Assembly (NCBI RefSeq): GCF_003634555.1
Contig: NZ_RBKS01000001.1
Coordinates: 2,666,001-2,730,000, forward strand
From: Frondihabitans australicus
GTDB taxonomy: Bacteria > Actinomycetota > Actinomycetes > Actinomycetales > Microbacteriaceae
Length of the DNA stretch: 64,000 nt
Direction of reading: 5' to 3'
Positions 34,894-44,040 of the stretch are shown piece after piece. Under the pieces are notes generated by a model that searched no databases, was not told the origin of the DNA, and worked only from the letters and a program-made list of their open reading frames with translations. The translations under genes and the position numbers were made by a program. Every line of letters starts with the position of its first letter. The stretch's first letter is position 1.

Positions 34894-36057
34894 CTACGAG
34901 ACGCCGAGCTCGGCCTGCAGGACGAGCGAGGCGCCGCCGAGCAGGACGAGGTCGCCGTCGCCCTGCGTGGTCCGGAGCGAGAGGCCCTCGCCGACGACCG
35001 AGAGGGTGCGCGCCTTGATCGTGTCGACCGCGGCGTCGCGGAACGGCCCGTCGAGCAGGTCGCTGGGGCCCGAGAGCACGACCTCGTTGAGGTTCAGGGC
35101 GCTGATCACAGGAGCAGCGACCACGCCGAGCGCACGACCCGCGTCGCGCAGCACCTCGCCGCGCGCCCCCTCGTCGAGGCCGGCGATGCGGTCGCTGAGG
35201 TACCGGGCGCCGATGACGGTCTCGAGGCAGCCGCGGCGACCGCAGGTGCAGAGGGCGCCTTCGCCGTCGGCGCCGACGGTCACGTGGCCGATCTCGCCCG
35301 CCGAGAACTGCTCGCCCTCGACGAGGGACCCGCCGATGATGAGGCCGACGCCGACGCCGTGCTCGATGGTGACGACCATGAGGCTCAGGCCCGGCACCTC
35401 GCGGAAGGTGTGGACGCCGAGAGCGGCCACGTTCGCGTCGTTGGCGACGAGCACGGGCAGGTGGAAGTAGTCGGCCAGGCGCTGGCGCAGCGGCAGGTCG
35501 AACCACTCGAGGTGGAGGGCCTCGCGGACGACGCCCTGGTCGTCGACGATGCCCGGCGAGCCCACCCCGATGCCGAGGATGCGCTGCGTCGTGAGGGCCG
35601 AGAGCCGCTCGGCGAGCCGGATGACCCGCGCGATCGCGTCTTCGCGGACCGCGCCGTCGATGGCCAGGTCGGCCCGGTCGACGACCTCGCCGCGGAGGTT
35701 GACGACGGCGCCGACGAATCGGTCGGCGCTCGAGAGGTCGAGGACGATCATGTGGAACGCGTCGGGGTTGATCTCGACGAGGGTCGCCGGCTTGCCCACC
35801 CGGACGTCCTCGCGCTGCCCGATCTCGGCGACGATGCCGTCGGCCTCGAGCTCGGCGACCAGCACGGACACGGTCGGGCGGGTCAGCCCGGATTCGCGGG
35901 CCAGATCGGCACGGCTCATGGCACCCTGGTGGAACAGGGCCTGAAGGACGACCGCGCGGTTGTGCACGCGGTTGTGCTGCGGAAGCGCCTTGACCGACAC
36001 CCGTCGACGACGGGGCCCGCCGGTGCTCGACACAGTGGTCAACACGTCGTCGGACAT
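34894..36057 (-). CDS. ROK-family transcriptional repressor (NagC/XylR type)
   Basis: Predicted 387-residue regulator with an N-terminal winged helix (HQGAMSRADLARESGLTRP then TVSVLVAELEADGIV) fused to a ROK sugar-sensing domain. The ROK part shows GIGVGSPGIVDDQG, VANDANVAALG, and the zinc motif GHVTVGADGEGALCTCGRRG followed by CLE. The effector is probably an amino sugar. It lies 83 bp ahead of the binding-protein gene and diverges from a ROK kinase gene, with two operator-like sites between. ATG at 36057 is preferred; a longer frame to 36132 would overlap the operator. Confidence 0.88.
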   Translation of the reverse strand: MSDDVLTTVSSTGGPRRRRVSVKALPQHNRVHNRAVVLQALFHQGAMSRADLARESGLTRPTVSVLVAELEADGIVAEIGQREDVRVGKPATLVEINPDAFHMIVLDLSSADRFVGAVVNLRGEVVDRADLAIDGAVREDAIARVIRLAERLSALTTQRILGIGVGSPGIVDDQGVVREALHLEWFDLPLRQRLADYFHLPVLVANDANVAALGVHTFREVPGLSLMVVTIEHGVGVGLIIGGSLVEGEQFSAGEIGHVTVGADGEGALCTCGRRGCLETVIGARYLSDRIAGLDEGARGEVLRDAGRALGVVAAPVISALNLNEVVLSGPSDLLDGPFRDAAVDTIKARTLSVVGEGLSLRTTQGDGDLVLLGGASLVLQAELGVS

Positions 36058-36100
36058 GCGAGCTCGCTTTCGTTGAGAGGATCGGCCAGGGCTTGGTGGT

Positions 36101-36211
36101 GTTAGTAAATTGCCCTTACAAACAAAAGTCAAGAGTCAAAATCACGGCTTTACTTCAGCGAAACAATTCGCCGACCTGTTGCACGAATCTGGATTCGTAA
36201 GGTTTACTAAC
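36101..36211. promoter_or_regulatory. Pair of ROK operator-like sites
   Basis: Two inverted sites with the same half-sites TTnGTAA/TTACnAA face each other in the divergent gap. Site 1 is GTTAGTAAATTGCCCTTACA (from 36101), where the half-sites are 7 nt apart. Site 2 is TTCGTAAGGTTTACTAAC (36194-36211), where they are 3 nt apart. The rest of each site matches closely in inverse orientation. This AT-rich form resembles NagC-type boxes and probably binds the ROK repressor encoded next to it. Confidence 0.65.
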
Positions 36212-36253
36212 AAACATGATCCTCCCCTCAGTCACCGACGACTCGGCCGCCGC

Positions 36254-37174
36254 ATGAGGGCCGGGCTCGACATCGGCGGCACCAAGATCGACGCGGTCGC
36301 CGTCGACGACGACGGCATCCGCACCGCGTCGCTTCGTCTGGCTACCGGGTTCGGGGAGGCCGCGGTGCTGGCGAGCGCACGTGACGCCGTCGAGGGTCTG
36401 CGCCGTCTGGTCGGGGAGGGGTTCGAGACGATCGGCGTGGGGATCCCGGGTCTCGTCGATCCTGCGACCGGCCGCGTCCGCCACGCGGTCAACCTGGGGC
36501 TCGACGACACCGACTTCGGCCGCGAGCTCGAAACCCTCGTGGGCGCACCCGTCACCGTCGAGAACGACGTGAACGCGGCGGCGCTCGGCGCCTACCACCT
36601 CATGGGGCTCGAAGGCCCCGTCGCGTACCTCAACCTCGGCACGGGCCTCGCCGCCGGCATCGTCCTCGACGGGCGGCTCTGGCGGGGCTCACGCGGCGTG
36701 TCCGGCGAGATCGGGCACATCCCGGCCGACCCGGCAGGCTACCCGTGTCCCTGCGGTCAGCGCGGCTGCCTCGAGACCGTCGCCTCCGGCTCGGCGATCG
36801 CCCGGCTCTGGCCCGCGACCGACGAGGTGCGCGCGGGCGATCACCCCGCCCAGGCACTGTTCCGCGAGGCGGCGGCGGGCGACACCGAGGCCGTGCGGAT
36901 CCGCGACGACCTCGCCACCGGTGTCGCCGCCGCGATCAGGATCCTCGTGCTCACGGTCGACGTCGAGTCGGTCGTAATCGGCGGCGGGCTCAGCCACGTC
37001 GGCGCGCCGCTCCTGACCGAGGTGCAGCGGGTCCTGCGATCGTGGGCGGCGTCATCGACGTTCCTCGCGTCGCTCGACCTGCCCGACCGCATCGCGCTCC
37101 TGCCCGAGGGGCTCAGCGTCGCCGCCGTCGGCGCCGCCATGCTCGGGCGCCCCGAGAGCGTGCTCCACTCCTAA
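36254..37174 (+). CDS. ROK-family sugar kinase (glucokinase / GlcNAc kinase)
   Basis: Predicted 306-residue kinase with no helix-turn-helix. The N-terminal phosphate loop is GLDIGGTKIDAVAVDDDG. ENDVNAAALGAYHLMG holds the catalytic Asp. The zinc motif is GEIGHIPADP with YPCPCGQRGCLETVASG, and a second nucleotide loop is VIGGGLSHVG. Context suggests N-acetylglucosamine kinase making GlcNAc-6-P for NagA, but glucokinase activity cannot be excluded. ATG at 36254 gives the family N-terminus; upstream in-frame sequence is operator DNA. Confidence 0.88.
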   Translation: MRAGLDIGGTKIDAVAVDDDGIRTASLRLATGFGEAAVLASARDAVEGLRRLVGEGFETIGVGIPGLVDPATGRVRHAVNLGLDDTDFGRELETLVGAPVTVENDVNAAALGAYHLMGLEGPVAYLNLGTGLAAGIVLDGRLWRGSRGVSGEIGHIPADPAGYPCPCGQRGCLETVASGSAIARLWPATDEVRAGDHPAQALFREAAAGDTEAVRIRDDLATGVAAAIRILVLTVDVESVVIGGGLSHVGAPLLTEVQRVLRSWAASSTFLASLDLPDRIALLPEGLSVAAVGAAMLGRPESVLHS

Positions 37175-37183
37175 CCCCCTCCA

Positions 37184-37245
37184 CACACCAAATTCCGGAC
37201 ACAACTCCGACGATGATCGTGGAGTTTTGTCCGGAATTTGGTGTG
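37184..37245. repeat. Near-perfect 62-bp palindrome
   Basis: The arms CACACCAAATTCCGGACA... (37184-37208) and ...TGTCCGGAATTTGGTGTG (37221-37245) pair over 25 bp with one C/A mismatch. The 12-nt centre itself contains ACGAT-G-ATCGT, so pairing continues almost to the midpoint with a single bulged G. It lies between the convergent ROK kinase (stop 37174) and icd (stop 37290). It may act as a bidirectional terminator or be a dispersed repeat. Confidence 0.75.
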
Positions 37246-37289
37246 CGGGAAGCGCGCCCCAGCCCGCAGGAGCCGAGGCGCGCCGAACG

Positions 37290-39500
37290 CTACAGGGCCG
37301 CGAGAGCCTCGTTCAGCGTCGCCGACGGACGCATGACCGCGCTCGCCTTCGCGTCGTCCGGGCGGTAGTACCCGCCAATGTCGACCGGGTGCCCCTGGGG
37401 TGCGATGAGCTCGGCCGTGATCGTCTCTTCTCCGTCGGACAGCGCCGCCGCGAGGGAGGCGAAGTCAGCGGCGAGCGAGGAGTCGGCCGACTGTGCCGCG
37501 AGCTCCTGCGCCCAGTAGAGCGCGAGGTAGTAGTGGCTGCCGCGGTTGTCGATCGAGCCGACCGAGCGCGACGGCGACTTGTTCTCGTCGAGGAACGTCG
37601 CGGTGGCGCGGTCGAGCGTGTCGGCGAGGATCTGCGCGCGGGCGTTGTCGGTCGAGACCGCGAGGTGCTCGAAGCTGGCCGCGAGCGCGAGGAACTCGCC
37701 TAGGCTGTCCCAGCGCAGGTAGTCCTCGTTCACGAGCTGCTGCACGTGCTTCGGGGCCGAGCCGCCGGCGCCGGTCTCGAAGAGGCCGCCGCCGTTGAGC
37801 AGGGGCACGATCGAGAGCATCTTGGCGCTCGTGCCGAGCTCCATGATCGGGAACAGGTCGGTCAGGTAGTCGCGCAGCACGTTGCCGGTGACCGAGATGG
37901 TGTCTTCGCCGCGGCGGATGCGCTCGAGCGAGTACTCGATCGCCTCGACCGGCGAGAGGATCTCGAGGGTGAGGCCGTCGGTGTCGTAGTCGCCCAGGTA
38001 CTGCTTCACGAGGCCGATGAGGGTGGCGTCGTGGGCGCGCGTCTCGTCGAGCCAGAAGACGGCGGGGGCACCGGTGGCGCGGGCGCGCGTGACGGCGAGC
38101 TTGACCCAGTCGCGGATCGCGGCGTCCTTCGTCTGGCACATGCGCCAGATGTCGCCGGTCTGCACCTGGTGCTCGAGCAGCGTCGAGCCGTCGGCGGCGA
38201 GCACGCGGATCTCGCCGGTGCCGGGAGCCTGGAACGTCTTGTCGTGCGAGCCGTACTCTTCGGCCGCCTGCGCCATGAGGCCGACGTTCGGCACGGTGCC
38301 CATCGTGGTGGGGTCGAACGCACCGTTCGCCTTGCAGTCGGCGATCGTGGCCTGGTAGATGCCGGCGTAGCTGGAGTCGGGGATCACGGCGAGCGTGTCG
38401 TGCTCCTGCCCGTCGGCGCCCCACATGTGGCCCGAGGTGCGGATCATCGCGGGCATCGACGCGTCGACGATGACGTCGCTCGGCACGTGGAGGTTCGTGA
38501 TGCCCTTGTCGGAGTCGACCATGGCCAGCTCGGGGCCGGTCTTCAGCCCCTCGTCGAAGGCCGCGCGGATCTCCGCGCCGTTCGGCAGCGCGTCGAGGCC
38601 CGACAGGATCGCGCCGAGACCGTCGTTCGGGTTGAGGCCCGCGGCGGCCAGATCGGCGCCGTACTTCTCGAACACGTCGTCGAAGTAGGCCCGGATGACG
38701 TGGCCGAAGATGATCGGGTCGGAGACCTTCATCATCGTCGCCTTGAGGTGCACGGAGAACAACACGCCCTTCTCCTGGGCGGCGGCCATCTGAGCCTTGA
38801 GGAACTCGCGGAGCGGACCGACGCGCATCGCGGTGGCGTCGATGACCTCGCCCTCCTTGACGGCGACCGACGGGCGGAGCACGGTGTGCGTGCCGTCGTC
38901 GCCGAAGAACTCGATCGAGACGGTGCCGTCGGAGGGGACGATGGTGCTCTTCTCGCTCGAGCGGAAGTCGTCGACGCCCATCGTCACGACCTCGGTCTTC
39001 GAGTCGGACGACCAGGCGCCCATGCGGTGCGGGTGCTTCTTCGCGTAGGCCTTGACCGAGGCGGGCGCGCGACGGTCGGAGTTGCCCTGACGGAGCACCG
39101 GGTTGACGGCGGAGCCCTTGACCCGGTCGTAGCGAGCGCGGACGTCCTTCTCGTCGTCGGTCGACGGCTCGTCCGGGTAGTCGGGCAGGTCGAAGCCCTG
39201 CGAGCGCAGCTCGGCGATCGCGGCCTTGAGCTGAGGCACGGAGGCCGAGATGTTCGGCAGCTTGATGATGTTGCCCTCGGGCTCCTCGGCCAGCTCGCCC
39301 AGTTCGGCGAGGGCGTCGGGCGTGAATTGCTCGGCCGTGAGGCGGTCGGGGAACTGCGCCAGGATCCGGCCGGCCAGCGAGATGTCGCGGGTCTCGACGT
39401 CGACCCCGGCCTTCGCCGCGTAGGCCTCGATGATCGGCAGGAACGAGTACGTCGCCAGCCTGGGTGCCTCGTCGGTCAAGGTGTAGATGATCTTGCTCAT
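37290..39500 (-). CDS. icd: NADP-dependent isocitrate dehydrogenase, monomeric type
   Basis: Predicted 736-residue TCA-cycle enzyme of the monomeric IDH-II family, which is about 740 residues long and unrelated in length to the dimeric form. It starts [20 protein letters not shown] and contains [34 protein letters not shown] (isocitrate binding), [15 protein letters not shown] and [18 protein letters not shown] near the end. The ATG at 39500 matches the family start, with AAGGAG upstream. A 24-bp palindrome lies 34 bp upstream. It is monocistronic. Confidence 0.96.
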   Translation of the reverse strand: MSKIIYTLTDEAPRLATYSFLPIIEAYAAKAGVDVETRDISLAGRILAQFPDRLTAEQFTPDALAELGELAEEPEGNIIKLPNISASVPQLKAAIAELRSQGFDLPDYPDEPSTDDEKDVRARYDRVKGSAVNPVLRQGNSDRRAPASVKAYAKKHPHRMGAWSSDSKTEVVTMGVDDFRSSEKSTIVPSDGTVSIEFFGDDGTHTVLRPSVAVKEGEVIDATAMRVGPLREFLKAQMAAAQEKGVLFSVHLKATMMKVSDPIIFGHVIRAYFDDVFEKYGADLAAAGLNPNDGLGAILSGLDALPNGAEIRAAFDEGLKTGPELAMVDSDKGITNLHVPSDVIVDASMPAMIRTSGHMWGADGQEHDTLAVIPDSSYAGIYQATIADCKANGAFDPTTMGTVPNVGLMAQAAEEYGSHDKTFQAPGTGEIRVLAADGSTLLEHQVQTGDIWRMCQTKDAAIRDWVKLAVTRARATGAPAVFWLDETRAHDATLIGLVKQYLGDYDTDGLTLEILSPVEAIEYSLERIRRGEDTISVTGNVLRDYLTDLFPIMELGTSAKMLSIVPLLNGGGLFETGAGGSAPKHVQQLVNEDYLRWDSLGEFLALAASFEHLAVSTDNARAQILADTLDRATATFLDENKSPSRSVGSIDNRGSHYYLALYWAQELAAQSADSSLAADFASLAAALSDGEETITAELIAPQGHPVDIGGYYRPDDAKASAVMRPSATLNEALAAL

Positions 39501-39533
39501 AGGCGTGACGACTCCTTCGGTCTGCGAACTTCG

Positions 39534-39557
39534 ATGTATCTCGATATCAAGATACAT
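39534..39557. promoter_or_regulatory. 24-bp palindrome in the icd leader/promoter
   Basis: ATGTATCT (39534-39541) and AGATACAT (39550-39557) flank the centre C-GATATC-A, so only one of the twelve pairs is mismatched. It is strikingly AT-rich for the region and lies just upstream of icd. It looks like a dimeric regulator's operator; I cannot identify the regulator. Confidence 0.6.
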
Positions 39558-39625
39558 TGTCTGCCCGAGAGTGGGCTCCACCAGCCGCCGATCGGCGTCG
39601 CTGGCGTCGCCCCCACCCTATTGCG

Positions 39626-40723
39626 TCAGGCCGGAGCAGGCGCCGACGCGACCGGCCGACCGGTCAGGCGCAGCGCCACGGTGTCGCCGAAGAGGAACTG
39701 CTGCTCGACCGAGTGCTGCACCGACACGATCGTGTCGTCGTCGGTGAGACGGACCGTCGTGCGACGGAGCGAGCCGAGGAAGCTCGTCGACGCCACGGTC
39801 CCGTGGATCGCCGTGGCGGCCTCCGGCGACGTCGGCTCGACGAAGACGATGTCCTCCGGGCGGACGTAGGCCAGCACCTCGCCATCGGGCAGCGTGGGGT
39901 CGATCGAGGGGAGCTTCGCGCCGCGCACCGTGATGGTCCCGCCCGAGAGCGTGCCGCGCATCCTGTTGCTGACACCGACGAAGTCGGCCACGAACGAGGT
40001 GGCGGGCGTGAGGTAGAGCTCTTCGGGGGTGCCGATCTGCTCGATCTCGCCGGCACGCATGACGGCGACGCGGTCGGCGACGGCGAGCGCCTCCTCCTGG
40101 TCGTGGGTGACGAACAGCGTCGTGATGCCGAGCTCGGTCTGGATGCGGCGGATCTCCTCGCGGAGCTGCACGCGCACCTTCGCGTCGAGCGCCGAGAGGG
40201 GCTCGTCGAGCAGGAGCACACGGGGCCGGGTCACGAGGGCCCTCGCCAGGGCGACGCGCTGCTGCTGTCCGCCCGAGAGCTGGTGGGCATACCGTGCCGC
40301 CAGGTGATCGAGGCTGACCATCTCGAGCGCCTCGATGGCGCGCCTGCGGCGGGTGGCGGCGTCGACCTTGCGCATCTGCAGCCCGAACTCGACGTTTTGC
40401 TGCACGGTCATGTGCGGGAAGAGCGAGTACTGCTGGAACACCATGCCGATGTCGCGGCGGTTGACCGGCACGGTCGCGACGTCGCCGCCGTCGATGCGGA
40501 TCGAGCCCGAGGTGATCTGCTCGAGGCCGGCCAGCGAGCGGAGCGCCGTGGTCTTGCCGCAGCCGGACGGCCCGAGCAGGGCGACGAACTCGCCGGGCTG
40601 CAGGGTGAGGCTGAGCGAGTTCAGGGCGCGCGAGGTGCCGTACTCCTTGACGACGTCGATCAGTTCAACGGTCGCGCCCTCGCCGACGCGCTCGAGGATG
40701 GGGGCGGGGCTGGTCGAGGTCAT
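39626..40723 (-). CDS. ABC transporter ATP-binding protein (phosphonate/iron/polyamine type)
   Basis: Predicted 365-residue importer ATPase. Walker A is LLGPSGCGKTTALR, the Q-loop is MVFQQYSLFPHM, the signature is HQLSGGQQQRVALARAL, Walker B is RVLLLDEPLSALD and the H-loop is LFVTHDQEEAL. The C-terminal regulatory TOBE domain spans about residues 250-365 (AYVRPEDIVFVEP). It belongs to the PotA/FbpC/PhnT class. It is coupled by ATGA overlap to the two permeases; with the phosphonatase-like gene across the divergent gap, 2-aminoethylphosphonate is the likely substrate. Confidence 0.9.
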   Translation of the reverse strand: MTSTSPAPILERVGEGATVELIDVVKEYGTSRALNSLSLTLQPGEFVALLGPSGCGKTTALRSLAGLEQITSGSIRIDGGDVATVPVNRRDIGMVFQQYSLFPHMTVQQNVEFGLQMRKVDAATRRRRAIEALEMVSLDHLAARYAHQLSGGQQQRVALARALVTRPRVLLLDEPLSALDAKVRVQLREEIRRIQTELGITTLFVTHDQEEALAVADRVAVMRAGEIEQIGTPEELYLTPATSFVADFVGVSNRMRGTLSGGTITVRGAKLPSIDPTLPDGEVLAYVRPEDIVFVEPTSPEAATAIHGTVASTSFLGSLRRTTVRLTDDDTIVSVQHSVEQQFLFGDTVALRLTGRPVASAPAPA

Positions 40724-41715
40724 GAGGCGCTCCTTGCGGGGGTGCTGCTGTCGCGGGACGAGGGGGTGGCGGTGCCGGTGCCGGCGCCGCGAGCGGCGGC
40801 CTTGGCGGCGCGGCGGGCGCGCGAGGCCTCGCGGGCGCCGGGGTCGATCGCGCCGAAGCGGCCGATCAGCACCAGCAGGATGAAGGCGAAGACCAGGGCG
40901 GCCAGCGCGAAGATGACGGCCACGTACGGGTCCGTCTGGCTGATGAGCAGCAGCGCCGTCTGGAACGTGTTCTGGCTGAGGAACGACGCGATCGTGTACT
41001 CGCCGAGGACCACGGCGACCGTGAGGAAGATCGCCGAGACGACACCACGGCGCATGTTCGGCAGGATCACGCGCCAGATGACGACGAGCCAGTTGCCGCC
41101 GAGCGAACGCGCGGCCTCGCTCAGGGTGACCAGGTCGAACGCGGCGATGTTCGTCGCGATCGGACGGTAGGCGTAGGGCAGCACGATGATGCCGACGGCG
41201 AAGGCGAGGGTCCACGGGTCGCTGCCGAAGATGGCGGCGACCTTCTGGTACACCGGCACGAAGCCGACGACCAGCACGATCGAGGGGATCGTGATTGGCA
41301 GGATGCAGATGAACTCGAGCACGCGACGCACGCGCGGGTACCGCAGTTCCACCAGCAGCATCGTCGGGAGCAGGATCAGCATCATGAGCGCCACCGTGAT
41401 GACGCAGATGATCAGCGAGTTGACGATGCCCTGGAACAGCGGCGAGTAGTCGATTCCGGTCGCCGGGTCGGTGTGGAAGATCGAGACGTAGTGGTCGAAG
41501 TTGTAGACGCCGACCTTGCCCGAGGTGCGCAGCGAGAACTCGAACATCGCGGCCAGCGGCACGAGGAAGACCAGGCCGACGACGATGAGGATGATGTAGC
41601 GGGCGGCCCGGCTGGGCTCGGCGCCGAAGCGGGGCGTCTTGCCGCGGCGCGGGGCCGGGTTCTTCGGCTCCGAGGTGGGCTCGACCGAGACCGAGGTGAC
41701 GGGGACGGCGCTCAT
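40720..41715 (-). CDS. ABC transporter permease (PhnV-like)
   Basis: Predicted 331-residue permease with about six helices, beginning YIILIVVGLVFLVPLAAMFEF. The EAA loop is SEAARSLGGNWLVVIWRVIL. The extra-membrane loop with GKVGVYNFDHYVSIF and LLISQTDPYVAVIF resembles thiamine/phosphonate/iron-type permeases. It overlaps both neighbours by 4 bp (ATGA), giving a tightly coupled permease-permease-ATPase block. The C-terminal tail is unusually Ala/Arg/Ser rich. Confidence 0.87.
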   Translation of the reverse strand: MSAVPVTSVSVEPTSEPKNPAPRRGKTPRFGAEPSRAARYIILIVVGLVFLVPLAAMFEFSLRTSGKVGVYNFDHYVSIFHTDPATGIDYSPLFQGIVNSLIICVITVALMMLILLPTMLLVELRYPRVRRVLEFICILPITIPSIVLVVGFVPVYQKVAAIFGSDPWTLAFAVGIIVLPYAYRPIATNIAAFDLVTLSEAARSLGGNWLVVIWRVILPNMRRGVVSAIFLTVAVVLGEYTIASFLSQNTFQTALLLISQTDPYVAVIFALAALVFAFILLVLIGRFGAIDPGAREASRARRAAKAAARGAGTGTATPSSRDSSTPARSAS

Positions 41716-42650
41716 CGCTGCCACCTCGCCGCACGCCGCTGGAGCAGCGAGTAGAAGAACATGATGATCACCATGATGACGAGCATCCCGAGGGCGAGGA
41801 CGCCGGCCGTGTTGGCGACGCCGACGATCGTCTCGCTCGTGAGCTGCTGCTTGATGGCGAGCGGCACGATGCCGCCCTGGCTGAGGAGCGCCGCCGCGGT
41901 GGCGAACGACGAGAACGAGTTCGCGAAGAGCAGCAGGACGCTGCCGGCGAAAGCGGGGGTGAGGACCGGCATGGCGATCCTGGTCCAGTAGTGGAAGCGC
42001 GTGGCGCCGAGCGTGGCCGCGGCCTCGCCCCACGTGGCCTTGAGGCCCTCCATCGCGGGCATGAAGGTGAGGACCATCAGCGGCACGTCGAAGTAGGTGT
42101 AGGGGATGATCAGGCCGGGGACCTTGTACAGCAGGGCGCCGTTGGCGTTGATGTCGAAGCCGAACGTGTTCTTGAGGAACAGCGTCACGAAGCCCTGGAA
42201 GCCGATCGTGGCGATGAACGCGAAGGCGAGCATGACGCCGCCGAACTGGGCGAGCACGCTGGAGGCGGCGTCGATCGCGGTGCGGAGGAGCCCCTCGGCC
42301 TTTGTGCCCAGGAGGGCGAAGCAGACCAGGGCGCCGATGACCGCGCCGAGGATCGCGCTGATGGCGGACACCAGGAGCGATCCGGTGAAGTTGTTGATGA
42401 TGGTCGAGTCCGTCAGCGCCTTCAGGTTCGCGAGCGTGAACGCCCCGCTCTCGCTGAAGAAGCCGCTCGCGACCGCGATGACCGCGGGGATCGCGAGGAA
42501 CAGGACCACGTAGGCGGCGAACGGCGTGAAGCCGAGCCAGGCGGCGCTGAGGCGCCGGGGCTTCGCAGCCCCGGCGCCTCGCGACACCGTCGACGACACA
42601 GCCGCGTCCGCCGAGGCGGTGGGCGTGCCCTTGATCGTCTGTGTCGTCAT
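41712..42650 (-). CDS. ABC transporter permease (PhnU-like)
   Basis: Predicted 312-residue permease. A cytoplasmic tail of about 35 residues is followed by FTPFAAYVVLFLAIPAVIAV and five more helices. The ATPase-contact loop is GEAAATLGATRFHYWTRIAM. Its stop overlaps the next permease start by 4 bp. It follows the binding-protein gene by 36 bp. Assigned as the first permease of the putative aminophosphonate importer from synteny; the family also includes iron and polyamine permeases. Confidence 0.87.
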   Translation of the reverse strand: MTTQTIKGTPTASADAAVSSTVSRGAGAAKPRRLSAAWLGFTPFAAYVVLFLAIPAVIAVASGFFSESGAFTLANLKALTDSTIINNFTGSLLVSAISAILGAVIGALVCFALLGTKAEGLLRTAIDAASSVLAQFGGVMLAFAFIATIGFQGFVTLFLKNTFGFDINANGALLYKVPGLIIPYTYFDVPLMVLTFMPAMEGLKATWGEAAATLGATRFHYWTRIAMPVLTPAFAGSVLLLFANSFSSFATAAALLSQGGIVPLAIKQQLTSETIVGVANTAGVLALGMLVIMVIIMFFYSLLQRRAARWQR

Positions 42651-42686
42651 GAGTGTTTTCTTCTCGGGTGACCGGTCAGGAGGGTG

Positions 42687-43841
42687 TTACTGAACGGCCT
42701 TGGCCCAGCCGGCGGTGAGGAGCGTCGCAGCCTTGGAGGCCTGGTCGGCGGTCAGCTGGACGAAGTCCTTCGGAGCCGCGCCCACCTTGGCGAGCGTCGC
42801 CTTGTCGACGGTGCCGTTCTTCTCCATCGCGGCGAGGGTGGCCGGGTAGGCGCCCGAGGCGAGGTAGAGGTTCTGAACGGCGGGGCTGTAGATGTACTCC
42901 TCCCAGAGGCGAGCCGCGGCCGGGTCCGGCGCGTCGGCGTTGATCGCCTGGTTGTAGTACGAGCCGAGGGCGGTTCCGGGCAGGACGACCGTCTTCCAGT
43001 TCGGGTTTCCGGCCGATCCTGCAGCCGGGCCCCACGCGAGGTTGTTGTACGACCACTGGATGACGACCGGGGTCTCACCCGAGTTCACCGTCGCCTGCGT
43101 GGGCAGGGTCGAGTTGAAGTTGCCCTTGGACTTGAGCTCCTTGAAGAAGTCGATGCCGGGCTGGATGTTGTCGGCGGAACCGCCGTTGCCGAGAGCGGCG
43201 AGGTAGACGGCCGAGGCGGCCTCGTTGGCCTGCGTCGGGTCGCCCTTGATCGAGACCTTGTTCTTGTACGAGGAGTCGAGCAGGTCGGTGATCGAGGTCG
43301 GCTTGGTCTTGATGACGCTCGAGTCGTAGCCGACCGACATGAGGCCGGTGTAGTCGTAGTACCAGGTGCCGTCGGCGTCCTTGAAGTCGGCGGGGATGTC
43401 CGACCAGTTGGAGACCTTGTACTTCGCCATCAGGTCGAGGTTCTGGTCGAGGACGGCGGTGCCGATGTCGAAGACGTCGGGAGCGGTCGACTGGCCCTTG
43501 AGCGACTTCGCTGCGGCGACCTCGTCGGCCGAGGAGCCGTTCGGGTTGGCCGAGGTGATCTTGATCTTCGGGTACTTCTTCTCGAAGCCGGCGATGATCT
43601 TGCCGTAGTTCGCCCACGACGGCGGAAGGGTGATGACGTTGAGGTGACCCTCGGCGTTGGCCGCGGCGACGAGGCCGCTCATGCCGCCGAAGTCCTTGAC
43701 GCTGGTGGCCTTAGCGGCCTGGGCCTTGGTGACCGAGCTGGTGCTCGACGAGCCGGCGGTCGAGTTCGACGAGCAGCCGGTCAGCACGACGGCGACCGCC
43801 GCGGCGAACGCCAGGCCGGCGACGATGCGGTTCTTCTTCAC
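42687..43841 (-). CDS. ABC transporter substrate-binding lipoprotein (PhnS-like)
   Basis: Predicted 384-residue family-1 binding lipoprotein. The signal peptide ends with VVLTGCSS (lipobox). The mature part includes LNVITLPPSWANYGKIIAGF, SANPNGSSADEV, YYDYTGLMSVGYDS and WSYNNLAWGP, as in spermidine/iron/aminophosphonate binding proteins. First gene of the importer operon. The phosphonatase-like gene diverges 199 bp away, which is the main reason for proposing a phosphonate ligand; the sequence alone would also allow a polyamine or iron. Confidence 0.85.
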   Translation of the reverse strand: MKKNRIVAGLAFAAAVAVVLTGCSSNSTAGSSSTSSVTKAQAAKATSVKDFGGMSGLVAAANAEGHLNVITLPPSWANYGKIIAGFEKKYPKIKITSANPNGSSADEVAAAKSLKGQSTAPDVFDIGTAVLDQNLDLMAKYKVSNWSDIPADFKDADGTWYYDYTGLMSVGYDSSVIKTKPTSITDLLDSSYKNKVSIKGDPTQANEAASAVYLAALGNGGSADNIQPGIDFFKELKSKGNFNSTLPTQATVNSGETPVVIQWSYNNLAWGPAAGSAGNPNWKTVVLPGTALGSYYNQAINADAPDPAAARLWEEYIYSPAVQNLYLASGAYPATLAAMEKNGTVDKATLAKVGAAPKDFVQLTADQASKAATLLTAGWAKAVQ

Positions 43842-43921
43842 TGTGTGTTCCTCCTGATCGCCGCCGGTGGTCCGTGGTGCCGGACAGGGGGATCCGCGGG
43901 CCGATCGGGGCCATGTTTGCC

Positions 43922-43939
43922 GTCCCCCGTTACGGGGAC
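43922..43939. promoter_or_regulatory. Inverted repeat in the phosphonate divergent gap
   Basis: GTCCCC-CGTTAC-GGGGAC is a perfect 6-bp inverted repeat roughly midway between the divergent binding-protein and phosphonatase-like starts. It is a candidate operator; no regulator gene is adjacent. Confidence 0.45.
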
Positions 43940-44040
43940 ACTCGACTTCGGTGAATGGTTCGCCAACAGTCGGCGACCAGTCGTCGCAGGTTCACGCGGA
44001 CGGTTCGTCGGCTCCGGCGCCCGCCTCTACGCTTCTGACC

